Source: an uncultured Bacteroidia bacterium | GTDB lineage: Bacteria; Bacteroidota; Bacteroidia; Bacteroidales; UBA932 | DNA length: 42,009 nt | Assembly: GCA_902778105.1 (NCBI GenBank) | Contig: CACYWN010000026.1 | Span: 1-42,009, forward strand | Reading direction: 5' to 3' | In this document: in pieces, positions 18,109 to 27,747 of the stretch | Position numbering within the stretch: the stretch's first letter is position 1 | How the letters are laid out: the number at the start of each line of letters is the position of its first letter | Notes under the pieces: model-generated | Seen by the model: only the letters and a program-made list of their open reading frames with translations | Databases searched by the model: none | Told to the model about the DNA's origin: nothing | Made by a program: the position numbers and the translations under genes

Positions 18109-18170
18109 GGCGAGATCTATTGGTTATTGACTATAATAAGATGAAAAAAAAAATCACTTGTTGCCGAGGC

Positions 18171-19397
18171 CTATAATAAATCGTTCAGGCCGATCAGGTT
18201 GAACGCCCGGAAATACTTGTCCATGTCGCGTTCGATCCGGCCCAGGACCACCTCTTCCGCGTCGATGCCGACCCGCTTCAGGTTGTCATACAGGAAGCCG
18301 CGGGCGGAGAGGGGTTTCGGCTGCTGCCAGATATAGCGGCAGCAGGTCGCGACGATCCAGTCCTGACGCTCCGGCGTGAGCTCGTGAAGGTCCTTTCCCT
18401 GCTCATCCTCATGGAGCCACTTTTCCCAACGATGGGAAGCGTGGACAGCTTCCAGGAGGGTTTCCTTCATCCGGGACGGGACGGCGATACGGCCTTCCGC
18501 ATCCAGTTCCTTCTCCACTTCCTCCAGCTCGCAGAGGGCGCGATACTCGCTCATCGTGAATTCGGGACCCACGTTGGCGGCGCCCATGCCGCAGAGAGGA
18601 TACTCCTCAGGGTTAGCTACATCATCGGTATAATGACCCTTGATGTAGCTACCCAGAGGACGTACCTTGGATGTCAGCCGCTTCGCCACTTCACCGTCAA
18701 ACACCGTCGTATCCAGGTCGGTGCCCACTTTCCCGACGATGAAGCAGGGCCACACATCCCCCAAACCAACGTTTACCAACCCTATTTTCAAATCATGGAT
18801 GAAAGTGTCGAAAGTCGTTTCGTCCGCGAGACCGCCGTGGACTTCTTCCGTACCCACTTCGTAGGAGATGGGAGGAAGACCCTTTTCCTTGCGGAAACGC
18901 TCCACATGGTCGATCAGCTCGACGGTACGGGCAGCTACCAGATGGATGTCGATGATCTCCCCCTTGGGGACGTTGATGTCCACCGTGGGATCCACGTGGA
19001 TCAGGTCATATCCGGCGAGGACGGCCGCCTCGAAGGACTTCTTCACTCCGTCCATCGCATCTTTCACGGACCATTTCTCCGTACGCTGGCGGTCCTTGAG
19101 CCAGGGTCCGCCGTGGTCGATGGCGATGATGACGGGGCCGGTAAAATGGACCCGCTCGGTTTCAAAACGGACCAGCCGCGTGAACTGCTCCTGGGTCATC
19201 CCGGTATAACCGCCGTCGCAGTCCACCTGGTTGAGGGTGGCCGCGAAGTAGATGGGCGCGTTGTTGCGCTTGGCGGCGCGCAGGGAGGCGCGGATGACGG
19301 ACGGGGAGTTGGGGCAGGCCGCGAAGATCGTGCGGCGGACACCCGTCTCACGCTCCAGCTGGTCGATGCGGTGAAGAAGATTTTCAGTTTTTGCCAT
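18171..19397 (-). CDS. GatZ/KbaZ/AgaZ-type tagatose-bisphosphate pathway protein
   Basis: A 408-residue cytoplasmic protein of about the usual length (~420) for the GatZ/KbaZ family. Characteristic segments are TIFAACPNSPSVIRASL near 22, PIYFAATLNQVDCDGGYTGMT near 48, AIDHGGPWLKDRQ near 93, YDLIHVDPTVD near 125 and VGTEEVHGGL near 190. E. coli members are described as the non-catalytic subunit of the class II tagatose-1,6-bisphosphate aldolase, while AgaZ homologues in GalNAc clusters have been proposed to be tagatose-6-phosphate kinases. No GatY/KbaY catalytic partner lies in this window. With the SIS isomerase just upstream (4-base gap) it would handle tagatose-6-phosphate derived from galactosamine-6-phosphate. 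Confidence 0.88.
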   Translation of the reverse strand: MAKTENLLHRIDQLERETGVRRTIFAACPNSPSVIRASLRAAKRNNAPIYFAATLNQVDCDGGYTGMTQEQFTRLVRFETERVHFTGPVIIAIDHGGPWLKDRQRTEKWSVKDAMDGVKKSFEAAVLAGYDLIHVDPTVDINVPKGEIIDIHLVAARTVELIDHVERFRKEKGLPPISYEVGTEEVHGGLADETTFDTFIHDLKIGLVNVGLGDVWPCFIVGKVGTDLDTTVFDGEVAKRLTSKVRPLGSYIKGHYTDDVANPEEYPLCGMGAANVGPEFTMSEYRALCELEEVEKELDAEGRIAVPSRMKETLLEAVHASHRWEKWLHEDEQGKDLHELTPERQDWIVATCCRYIWQQPKPLSARGFLYDNLKRVGIDAEEVVLGRIERDMDKYFRAFNLIGLNDLL

Positions 19398-19401
19398 AGT
19401 T

Positions 19402-20526
19402 CTAATTATATAAGGTCACGCCTTCCACCACGCGGGAAATGTTTCCGGACACGGAAGGGGTATCGGGGCAGAGCCCCTTGTCAATCGATTTGAACAATCC
19501 CAGCATCTGGCCCACGAACGCATAGCTCACGCACCCGTAGCAGGGGGGCATGGAGGGCGTGATGCCGGTTTCCACACAGAGGTCGTAGCTGTCCTCTTCC
19601 AGTTCGGGTTTCTCGAAACAGGCCACCAGGACTCCTTCCACCCGGTTGTTGGCCTTGACCTGGCGGATAAGGTCCAGTTCGTAGCGGCGGACGGCCGGAT
19701 TCGGGGAGACCAGATATACCAGCAGGGAGTCCTCCTTCACGATGGCCTTGGGACCGTGGCGGAAGCCCAGGAAGGAGTCGAAGGCACACATGACGGCGCC
19801 GTCGGTGAGTTCCTGCAGCTTGAGCCGGCATTCTTCGGCCACGCCCTTCAAGGGACCGGAGCCCAGGAAGATCGCACGGTTGAATTTCCGGGAAGCCAGC
19901 CGCTCTATGGCCGGCTCGTACTTGTACATGGCCTTTTCCACGCAGGAAGCCACCTCCCTGATCAGGGGGGCGTCTTCCTCGATGCGGCTGATATTGGCGA
20001 TCATCGAGCAGCAGAGCAGCATGGTGGAATAGCTGCTGGTCATCGCCAGGGACAGGTCGTTGGTCTCCGGAGGGAGGAGGATGCAAAGGATGTTGTCCCC
20101 CTTGGTCCGGGCCAGCTGGCCGTCCTTGTTGCAGGTGATGAAGATATGGGCCACCTTTCCGGCGGTCTTCTCCACGGCCTTGATGGCGCCCACGCTCTCC
20201 GGACTGTTGCCGGAACGGGCGAACGACACCAGCAGCACCTTGCTGTCGCTGTCGAAGTACATCTGCGGATTGGTGATGATATCGGTGGTGGCGATGGCGC
20301 GTGCGCCTTTGAAGCCGGTCGTGTACAGGGCGGGTTCCAGGGCGTCGCCGATGTAGGCCGACGTGCCGGCGCCCGTCAGGACGATCTCATAGCCTTCCTG
20401 AAGATATTTCGCAGTGAATTCCCTGATCTCCCGCTTGCGCGCACGGACATAATCCAGGGTCTTCAACCACATCTTCGGCTGCTGAAGGATCTCCTTATAC
20501 GTGTTATAATCGTGTGTCATCGACAT
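19402..20526 (-). CDS. agaS: SIS-domain amino-sugar-phosphate isomerase/deaminase, AgaS type
   Basis: A 374-residue protein with two SIS (sugar isomerase) domains. The first has VLTGAGTSAYIGDALEP, the Ser-rich loop FARSGNSPESVGAI and FITCNKDGQLA. The second has FLGSGPLKGVAEECRLKLQELTDG and FRHGPKAIV. This pattern matches the AgaS branch, which converts galactosamine-6-phosphate to tagatose-6-phosphate and ammonia. I chose the start at MSMTHDY (20526). The alternative is the ATG six bases later, and a further upstream ATG runs through the -7 box. It is the first gene of the long minus-strand operon, 4 bases ahead of the GatZ/KbaZ-type gene. Assignment to galactosamine rather than another amino sugar rests on family resemblance and neighbours. 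Confidence 0.87.
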   Translation of the reverse strand: MSMTHDYNTYKEILQQPKMWLKTLDYVRARKREIREFTAKYLQEGYEIVLTGAGTSAYIGDALEPALYTTGFKGARAIATTDIITNPQMYFDSDSKVLLVSFARSGNSPESVGAIKAVEKTAGKVAHIFITCNKDGQLARTKGDNILCILLPPETNDLSLAMTSSYSTMLLCCSMIANISRIEEDAPLIREVASCVEKAMYKYEPAIERLASRKFNRAIFLGSGPLKGVAEECRLKLQELTDGAVMCAFDSFLGFRHGPKAIVKEDSLLVYLVSPNPAVRRYELDLIRQVKANNRVEGVLVACFEKPELEEDSYDLCVETGITPSMPPCYGCVSYAFVGQMLGLFKSIDKGLCPDTPSVSGNISRVVEGVTLYN

Positions 20527-20540
20527 GGTATCTAGCTTTG

Positions 20541-20548
20541 CAAATGTA
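20541..20548 (-). promoter_or_regulatory. -7 box of the SIS/SusC operon
   Basis: TACATTTG on the minus strand matches TAnnTTTG exactly, 15 bases before the chosen ATG. No TTTG lies at the right distance for a -33 box, so the promoter may need an activator or be intrinsically weak. A GTTTC half-site (20567-20571) lies just upstream of it. Confidence 0.4.
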
Positions 20549-20597
20549 TAAAACATCCGGCAAAATGTTTCGATTTGTGTTTTGAAATTTTGGATTG

Positions 20598-20642
20598 AAA
20601 AAACCGAAACAGAGCTCGAAATAATCTAACGAGCTCTGTTTC
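20598..20642 (-). terminator. Intrinsic terminator of the DeoR-family gene
   Basis: Perfect 13-base arms GAAACAGAGCTCG (20606-20618) and its complement (20630-20642) enclose an 11-base loop. On the minus strand the stem is followed within three bases by six T (20598-20603). It separates the regulator transcript from the SIS-SusC operon. Confidence 0.88.
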
Positions 20643-20667
20643 AATGTGCTGCTGATATTTTAAAAAC

Positions 20668-20682
20668 GTTTCAGTGCGTTTC
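20668..20682. promoter_or_regulatory. Putative DeoR-family operator, GTTTC-N5-GTTTC
   Basis: GTTTC-AGTGC-GTTTC with 10-base period lies between the regulator stop (20690) and its terminator, about 140 bases upstream of the SIS gene. It shares the 11-mer AAAACGTTTCA with the repeats at 4963-5020. Confidence 0.4.
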
Positions 20683-20689
20683 GAATATT

Positions 20690-21481
20690 TTACAAGACGA
20701 CCGTTTCAACATTGATCTTCATGGCCTTCAGCTGCCGTTTCACATTGGCGGGCAAGTTATTGTCCGTAATGATCGTATGGATTTTCTGGGTCTCTGCGAT
20801 AAAGGCGAGGGCGCGCTTGTTCACCTTGGACGAATCGAATACGGCGATGACTTCCCGGGCACGGGAGATCATCACCTGGTTCGTACTGGCTTCCTCCACG
20901 CTGGGAGTGGAAAGGCCGGTCTCCACCGAAAAGCTGTCCACGCCCAAGAAGAGCTTGTCGCAGTAGAAAAGCTTGAGGTTGCTCTCTGCCAGCGGCCCGA
21001 CGATGGAAAGGCTGCTCTCCCGGACCGATCCACCCAGCAAGATCACCTTGAAACGCTTATATTTCAGAGCCTCCATCATGGCGACGATGGAGTTCGTAAT
21101 GATGGTGAGATCGTCGAACCGATGCAGGTTCTTGACCACTTCCAGGGCAGTGGACCCGGAGTCGACGAGGATGGTGTCCCCGTTCTTGATATGGGCGGCC
21201 GCCGCGCGGCCGATGGCCTCCTTCTCGCGCGCGTTAACCAGTTTCTTGAAGTTCACATGCCGCTCCTCCACCTCGTCATTGATGGGGGAAGCACCGAGAA
21301 TGGCGCCTCCGTGTACACGAACCAGCAATTTCCTTTCCTTCAGGATACGAAGGTCTTTTCGGATCGTCACTTCCGAAACGCCGAAACGTTTGCTGAGTTC
21401 GGTGACATTGACGGAGGAATCGTCCTTCAGGAGCTGAAGGATGGCAGAACGGCGGCCTTGGGCAGAATCAAAGATGTCCAT
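20690..21481 (-). CDS. DeoR/GlpR-family sugar-phosphate-responsive repressor
   Basis: A 263-residue protein of standard DeoR-family length. The N-terminal winged helix-turn-helix spans about 10-65 (VTELSKRFGVSEVTIRKDLRIL, then the wing KLLVRVHGGAI). The C-terminal DeoRC sensor domain contains the phosphosugar-binding GDTILVDSGSTALEVVKNL near 112 and the GGSVRESSLSIVG and DKLFLGVDSFS segments. Such proteins usually repress sugar catabolic genes until a phosphorylated intermediate binds. It is transcribed divergently from the PfkB kinase gene and lies beside the SIS gene, so it is the best candidate controller of the whole locus. Tagatose-6-phosphate or galactosamine-6-phosphate is a reasonable effector guess. 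Confidence 0.94.
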   Translation of the reverse strand: MDIFDSAQGRRSAILQLLKDDSSVNVTELSKRFGVSEVTIRKDLRILKERKLLVRVHGGAILGASPINDEVEERHVNFKKLVNAREKEAIGRAAAAHIKNGDTILVDSGSTALEVVKNLHRFDDLTIITNSIVAMMEALKYKRFKVILLGGSVRESSLSIVGPLAESNLKLFYCDKLFLGVDSFSVETGLSTPSVEEASTNQVMISRAREVIAVFDSSKVNKRALAFIAETQKIHTIITDNNLPANVKRQLKAMKINVETVVL

Positions 21482-21509
21482 GTAGATAGCATTAGGTTTA
21501 GTACTGGGG

Positions 21510-21540
21510 CAAAGATAAGGATTTTTTTATACGAAACAAA
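21510..21540 (-). promoter_or_regulatory. Promoter of the DeoR-family gene
   Basis: On the minus strand TTTG (21537-21540) and TATCTTTG (21510-21517) are separated by 19 bases, a full match to the Bacteroidetes housekeeping consensus. The -33 box overlaps the operator-like repeat at 21533-21547, which suggests autorepression. Confidence 0.75.
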
Positions 21541-21582
21541 ACGAAATACTTTTTTTACCCATAAATCGAAACCAAGTGAAAT
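21533..21582. promoter_or_regulatory. Tandem putative DeoR-family operators
   Basis: GAAAC-AAAAC-GAAAT (21533-21547) and GAAAC-CAAGT-GAAAT (21568-21582), each with a 10-base period, lie in the 146-base gap between the divergent regulator and kinase genes. They are complements of the GTTTC-N5-GTTTC form seen at 5011 and 20668. Direct repeats with this spacing are usual for DeoR-family repressors. Confidence 0.6.
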
Positions 21583-21627
21583 CTTTTACGATTTTTTTTG
21601 CATCTTCGCATCATAAAACCACATAGC

Positions 21628-22581
21628 ATGAAAAAGTACGACATCGCAGCCATCGGAGAACTCAACGTGGACATCATCCTGAACGGTATCGAATCGGAGC
21701 CGGAGATCGGCAAGGAAAAATTCTGCAGGGACATGACGGTCACCCTCGGCAGTTCCACGGCCATCTTTGCCGCCAATGCGGCGGCTCTCGGGAGCAAGGT
21801 CTGCTTCGTAGGGATGGTCGGCAGGGATTCCTTCGGCGACCTGGTGAATGCCTCCCTGCAGGCCAAGGGCGTGGATACCGGCTATCTGATCCATGGAAAC
21901 ACGCCTACGGGTGCGACGATCTGCATGAACTATGGGGAGGACCGCGCCAATCTCACCTACCAGGGGGCGATGGACGTGATGGGCTTCGACGACATCACCC
22001 CCGAGGTCTTCCGGGAAACCCGGCACATCCATCTCTCCTCCCTCTTCATGCAAAGCGGTCTGCTGAGGGACATCCACAAGATCCTGGACGCGGCCGCCGA
22101 AAACGGCGTGACCGTTTCCCTGGACACGCAGTGGGACCCGATGGAAACCTGGAAGCTGGACTACAAGAGCGTCCTTCCCAAGATTACGGTCTTCATGCCC
22201 AATGAGAAGGAGCTTCAGGCCCTCACCGGCACCACCGACCTGGAAAGCGCCATCAGCGCCGTTCTCCCCTGTCTCGGCAACGCCATGGTCGTCAAATGCG
22301 GATCCAAGGGATCCCTCCTAGTCCGCAAGGACGGCACCATGAAGCTTCTTCCCGCCTTCCTCAACAAGGACGTCGTGGACGCCATCGGCGCAGGCGACAG
22401 CTTCAACTCCGGCTTTATCAGCGCCTTCGTGAAGGGACTTTTCCTGGAAGACTGCCAGAAGACGGGGAACCTCACCGGCGCCGTCAACACCACCGCCGCG
22501 GGCGGAACGGGGGCTTTCACCTCCCTGGACGCCGTGCGCAGCATCTGTAAGGAGCGTTTCGGACAGGAATTCGCATGGTAA
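21628..22581 (+). CDS. PfkB-family sugar kinase
   Basis: A 317-residue cytoplasmic kinase starting MKKYDIAAIGELNVD. It has the ribokinase/PfkB features: an N-terminal GELNVDIIL strand, the TLGSSTAIFAANAAALGSKV substrate region, FVGMVGRDSFG near 70 and the C-terminal signature DAIGAGDSFNSGF near 256 with the catalytic Asp (GAGD). It phosphorylates a sugar using ATP. In this setting the substrate may be GalNAc/galactosamine, tagatose-6-phosphate or a related sugar, and sequence alone does not decide between them. The gene is divergent from the DeoR regulator with two operator-like repeats in between, and is followed after 20 bases by the GH109 gene. Confidence 0.9.
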   Translation: MKKYDIAAIGELNVDIILNGIESEPEIGKEKFCRDMTVTLGSSTAIFAANAAALGSKVCFVGMVGRDSFGDLVNASLQAKGVDTGYLIHGNTPTGATICMNYGEDRANLTYQGAMDVMGFDDITPEVFRETRHIHLSSLFMQSGLLRDIHKILDAAAENGVTVSLDTQWDPMETWKLDYKSVLPKITVFMPNEKELQALTGTTDLESAISAVLPCLGNAMVVKCGSKGSLLVRKDGTMKLLPAFLNKDVVDAIGAGDSFNSGFISAFVKGLFLEDCQKTGNLTGAVNTTAAGGTGAFTSLDAVRSICKERFGQEFAW

Positions 22582-22601
22582 ATCAGAATAGAATACAGTA
22601 T

Positions 22602-24002
22602 ATGAAGAAGTTTTTAGTCCTGGCGGCCCTCGCCGCCGTAGCCCTCTCCTGCGCCAAGAAGGACGAGTACGGCTACACCATCAAAGACAACCAGATCGTC
22701 TACAACACGCCTGCCCGTCCGGCGGACCAGCAGTCCATGCTGGGCTTCGCCGCCGAGCCCATCGAGCACGTCCGGGTAGGTCTCGTCGGCCTGGGCGACC
22801 GCGGCACGGGCGCCGTCCGCCGCTTCCCCTTCATCGAGGACGCCACCATCGTCGCCCTCTGCGACCTGATGCCCGATCGCGTGGAGAATGCGCAGAAGAT
22901 CCTAGAAGAGCTGGGAGCCCCCCGCGCCCAGTATGAGTTCAGCGGAGAAGAAGGCTACAAGCAGCTTTGCGAACGGGACGATATCGACCTCGTGTACCTG
23001 GCCGTTCCCTGGCAGCTCCACACGCCCATCGCCGTCTATGCGATGGAGCATGGGAAGCATGTCGCCATCGAAGTTCCCGCCGCCACCTCCATCAAGGAGT
23101 GCTGGGACCTGGTGAACACCTCCGAGCGCACGCGCAGGCACTGCATGATGCTGGAGAACTGCTGCTACGATTTCTTCGAGCTCACCTGCCTGAACATGAT
23201 CCAGCAGGGCCTGTTCGGCGAGGTCGTCCACGTGGAAGGTTCCTACTGCCACAACCTGGAGCCCTATTGGGACCAGTACCAGGGAGACTGGCGGATGACC
23301 TACAACAAGGACCACCACGGCGACGTGTATCCCACGCACGGCATCGGCCCCATCTGCCAGGACCTCAACATCCACCGCGGCGACAGGATGGAAATCCTGG
23401 TGTCGATGGACACGGACGCCTTCGCCGGCCAGGAAATAGCGGACAAGCGCTACGGCAAGGGCTCCGTGGCGAAATACGCCAATGGCGACAACACCTCCAC
23501 CCTCATCCGTACCCATAACGGCAAATCCCTCCTCGTGGAGCACAACGTGGTGACCCCCCGTCCCTACAACCGGATGTACCAGGTGACGGGCACCAAGGGA
23601 TTCGCGAACAAGTATCCCAACGAAGGCCTCGCCCTGGGTTCCGACCTGGTGAAGGCACCCGTCGCCTACGACGACCTGGATGCCGAAGAGTACATGTCCG
23701 ATGCCGACCGCGACGCCGTCATGGAGCAGTACAAGCACCCCATCATCAAGGAGTTGGAGGAAAAGGCCCGCGAAGTGGGCGGCCACGGCGGAATGGACTT
23801 CATCATGGACTACCGGCTCATCTACTGCCTCAAGCACGGCCTGCCGCTGGACCAGGATGTGTATGACGCCGCCGAATGGAGTTCCCTCGTGGAACTGACC
23901 GAGGTTTCCATCAACCACGGCAGCATGCCGGTCGTGATGCCGGACTTCACCCGCGGTGAATGGAACAAGATCCAGGGGCTGACCTTTGCCAAAGCGGAAT
24001 GA
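22602..24002 (+). CDS. GH109-type Gfo/Idh/MocA glycosidase (alpha-N-acetylgalactosaminidase family)
   Basis: A 466-residue exported protein with lipoprotein signal AVALSC (start MKKFLVLAAL chosen). It has the NAD-binding Rossmann start VRVGLVGLGDRGTGAV at ~56, the dinucleotide-fold segment YLAVPWQLHTPIAVYAMEHGKHVAIEVPAA, and GH109 hallmarks YPTHGIGPICQDLNIHRGD and GGHGGMDFIMDYRLI. Characterised GH109 enzymes release alpha-linked terminal GalNAc by an NAD-dependent redox mechanism, for example from blood-group A antigen. Not every family member has this activity. The ATGA overlap with the next gene shows translational coupling. Beside AgaS- and GatZ-type genes it strongly points to GalNAc as the released sugar. 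Confidence 0.9.
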   Translation: MKKFLVLAALAAVALSCAKKDEYGYTIKDNQIVYNTPARPADQQSMLGFAAEPIEHVRVGLVGLGDRGTGAVRRFPFIEDATIVALCDLMPDRVENAQKILEELGAPRAQYEFSGEEGYKQLCERDDIDLVYLAVPWQLHTPIAVYAMEHGKHVAIEVPAATSIKECWDLVNTSERTRRHCMMLENCCYDFFELTCLNMIQQGLFGEVVHVEGSYCHNLEPYWDQYQGDWRMTYNKDHHGDVYPTHGIGPICQDLNIHRGDRMEILVSMDTDAFAGQEIADKRYGKGSVAKYANGDNTSTLIRTHNGKSLLVEHNVVTPRPYNRMYQVTGTKGFANKYPNEGLALGSDLVKAPVAYDDLDAEEYMSDADRDAVMEQYKHPIIKELEEKAREVGGHGGMDFIMDYRLIYCLKHGLPLDQDVYDAAEWSSLVELTEVSINHGSMPVVMPDFTRGEWNKIQGLTFAKAE

Positions 24003-25369
24003 CCCTGTCCCGGAAACTGAATTGTCTCCTTACGGCCGCCGCCATCGCGACGGCCGTTATGGCAGGGTGCAACAAGCCCGAGCCCGAAAAGGAGCCGGAT
24101 TCCGTTGAACTGGAGGACCTCAAGCTCTCCGTGCCCGTGAAGGACAACTGGGTTTTCTCCGGCAGGCCTACGCTTACCATCAGCGTGGAGAATCCGAATC
24201 CGGTCGCCGCGAAAGCGGAAGTGAAGGTCCGGATCGCCACCGACACGAAGAAGGAAGTGACCACTTTCACCCAGGCGGCGGAGGTGCCCGCCAAGGGGTC
24301 GATGGACATTGACATGACCGTTCCCGAGGAACTGGCGCCGGGTTTCTACAAGGCTTCCTGCTATGTCAACAACCGGTCTGCCCGGATGTTCAACTTCGGC
24401 GTATCGCCCGAAAAGATCGTCTCAGCGCCCGACAAGCAGGCCGACTTCGACACCTTCTGGGATGCGACCCTCACTCAGCTCGAAAACGTGGAAATGAACG
24501 CGACCCTCACCGAGCTTCCGGACCGGAGCTCCAGTGCGGTGAAAGTGTACCTCGTTGAGATTCAGTCGATTCCGGATGGCCTGGAAGGTGACCCCGTCCT
24601 CATCCACGGCTACTACCTGGAGCCGCAGGACGGACAGAAACACCCCGTCCTCATCCATTATTTCGGCTACGACGACCTCAAACCCGGCGGTAAGCTGGAC
24701 TGCCCCTCCGGCGGTTCCAAGGCGGAGTTCGCCGAGTTCTACCTGTCCACCCGCGGGCAGATCATCAACAACCGGACGGCCGCCCAGCGGAAGGACGGCG
24801 TGGAGAAGGATTTCGTGAACACCTACGGAGACTGGTTCGCCTTCCAATTCGGCGACCGCGACGGCTACTACTACCGCGGCGCCTTCATGGACTGCGTCCA
24901 GGCCGTCCGCTTCATGGCGACGCGACAGACCAGCGACATGGACAATGTCTTCGCCGAAGGCTCCAGCCAGGGCGGTGCTTTCTCCTATGCGGCTGCCGCC
25001 TTGAGTCCCTATCCGCTCCGGGCCGTCGCCCCCTGCGTGGCCTTCCTCGGCGACTTCCCGGACTATTTCAGCATCGTGGACTGGCCCGCGAACGTAGCCA
25101 GGAAGAACCAGGGCTCGATGACCGATGCGGAAATGTACACCTTCCTGTCCTACTTCGACACGAAGAACCTCGCCACACGCATCACCTGCTCCGTCATCGC
25201 ATGCAGCGGCCTGCAGGACGGAACCTGCCCGCCGCACACCAACACGGCCCCGTACAACAACCTGACCGTCGAAGACAAGCAGATGTTCTACTACCCGCAA
25301 CTCTCCCACCAGATCCCCGGTGACTGGAACAGCAAGTACATGAAGTTTTTCAAGGATCGCATCCGGTAA
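23999..25369 (+). CDS. Acetyl xylan esterase/cephalosporin-C deacetylase-type (AXE1) esterase
   Basis: A 456-residue lipoprotein (signal AVMAGC; start ATGA overlapping the GH109 stop). Residues ~35-130 are an Ig-like domain (SVPVKDNWVFSGRPTLTISV). The rest is an AXE1 alpha/beta-hydrolase with the nucleophile elbow EGSSQGGAFSYAAA, the Asp region SGLQDGTCPPHTNTAPYN and the C-terminal His in SHQIPGDW. Family members remove acetyl groups from sugars, usually O-acetyl. Here it may unmask O-acetylated glycan, and an N-deacetylase role, which the GalNAc pathway would need, is not supported by the family. It is the last gene of the plus-strand operon, followed by a strong bidirectional terminator. 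Confidence 0.9.
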   Translation: MTLSRKLNCLLTAAAIATAVMAGCNKPEPEKEPDSVELEDLKLSVPVKDNWVFSGRPTLTISVENPNPVAAKAEVKVRIATDTKKEVTTFTQAAEVPAKGSMDIDMTVPEELAPGFYKASCYVNNRSARMFNFGVSPEKIVSAPDKQADFDTFWDATLTQLENVEMNATLTELPDRSSSAVKVYLVEIQSIPDGLEGDPVLIHGYYLEPQDGQKHPVLIHYFGYDDLKPGGKLDCPSGGSKAEFAEFYLSTRGQIINNRTAAQRKDGVEKDFVNTYGDWFAFQFGDRDGYYYRGAFMDCVQAVRFMATRQTSDMDNVFAEGSSQGGAFSYAAAALSPYPLRAVAPCVAFLGDFPDYFSIVDWPANVARKNQGSMTDAEMYTFLSYFDTKNLATRITCSVIACSGLQDGTCPPHTNTAPYNNLTVEDKQMFYYPQLSHQIPGDWNSKYMKFFKDRIR

Positions 25370-25394
25370 AGGTTATCTCCACTTTTCCGGGGAA

Positions 25395-25457
25395 TAAAAG
25401 AAAGACACAGGGTTCGGGCTCCGAAAAAAGTCGCCCGAACCCTATGTCTTTCTTTTA
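25395..25457. terminator. Bidirectional terminator between convergent genes
   Basis: Arms of 25 bases (25395-25419 and 25433-25457) are complementary except for one position. The outer ends are TAAAAG and CTTTTA, giving a T-rich tail in both directions. It lies between the esterase stop (25369) and the GH97 stop (25484). Confidence 0.9.
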
Positions 25458-25483
25458 CCGTCAATGATAGAACGGCTTCGCCG

Positions 25484-27736
<2,253 letters not shown>

Positions 27737-27747
27737 TTAAAACGAAA

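Noticed and set aside
15304-18144. 946-codon plus-strand frame
   Set aside because: Antisense of susC, which has full family signatures. GC-rich third positions open the opposite frame.
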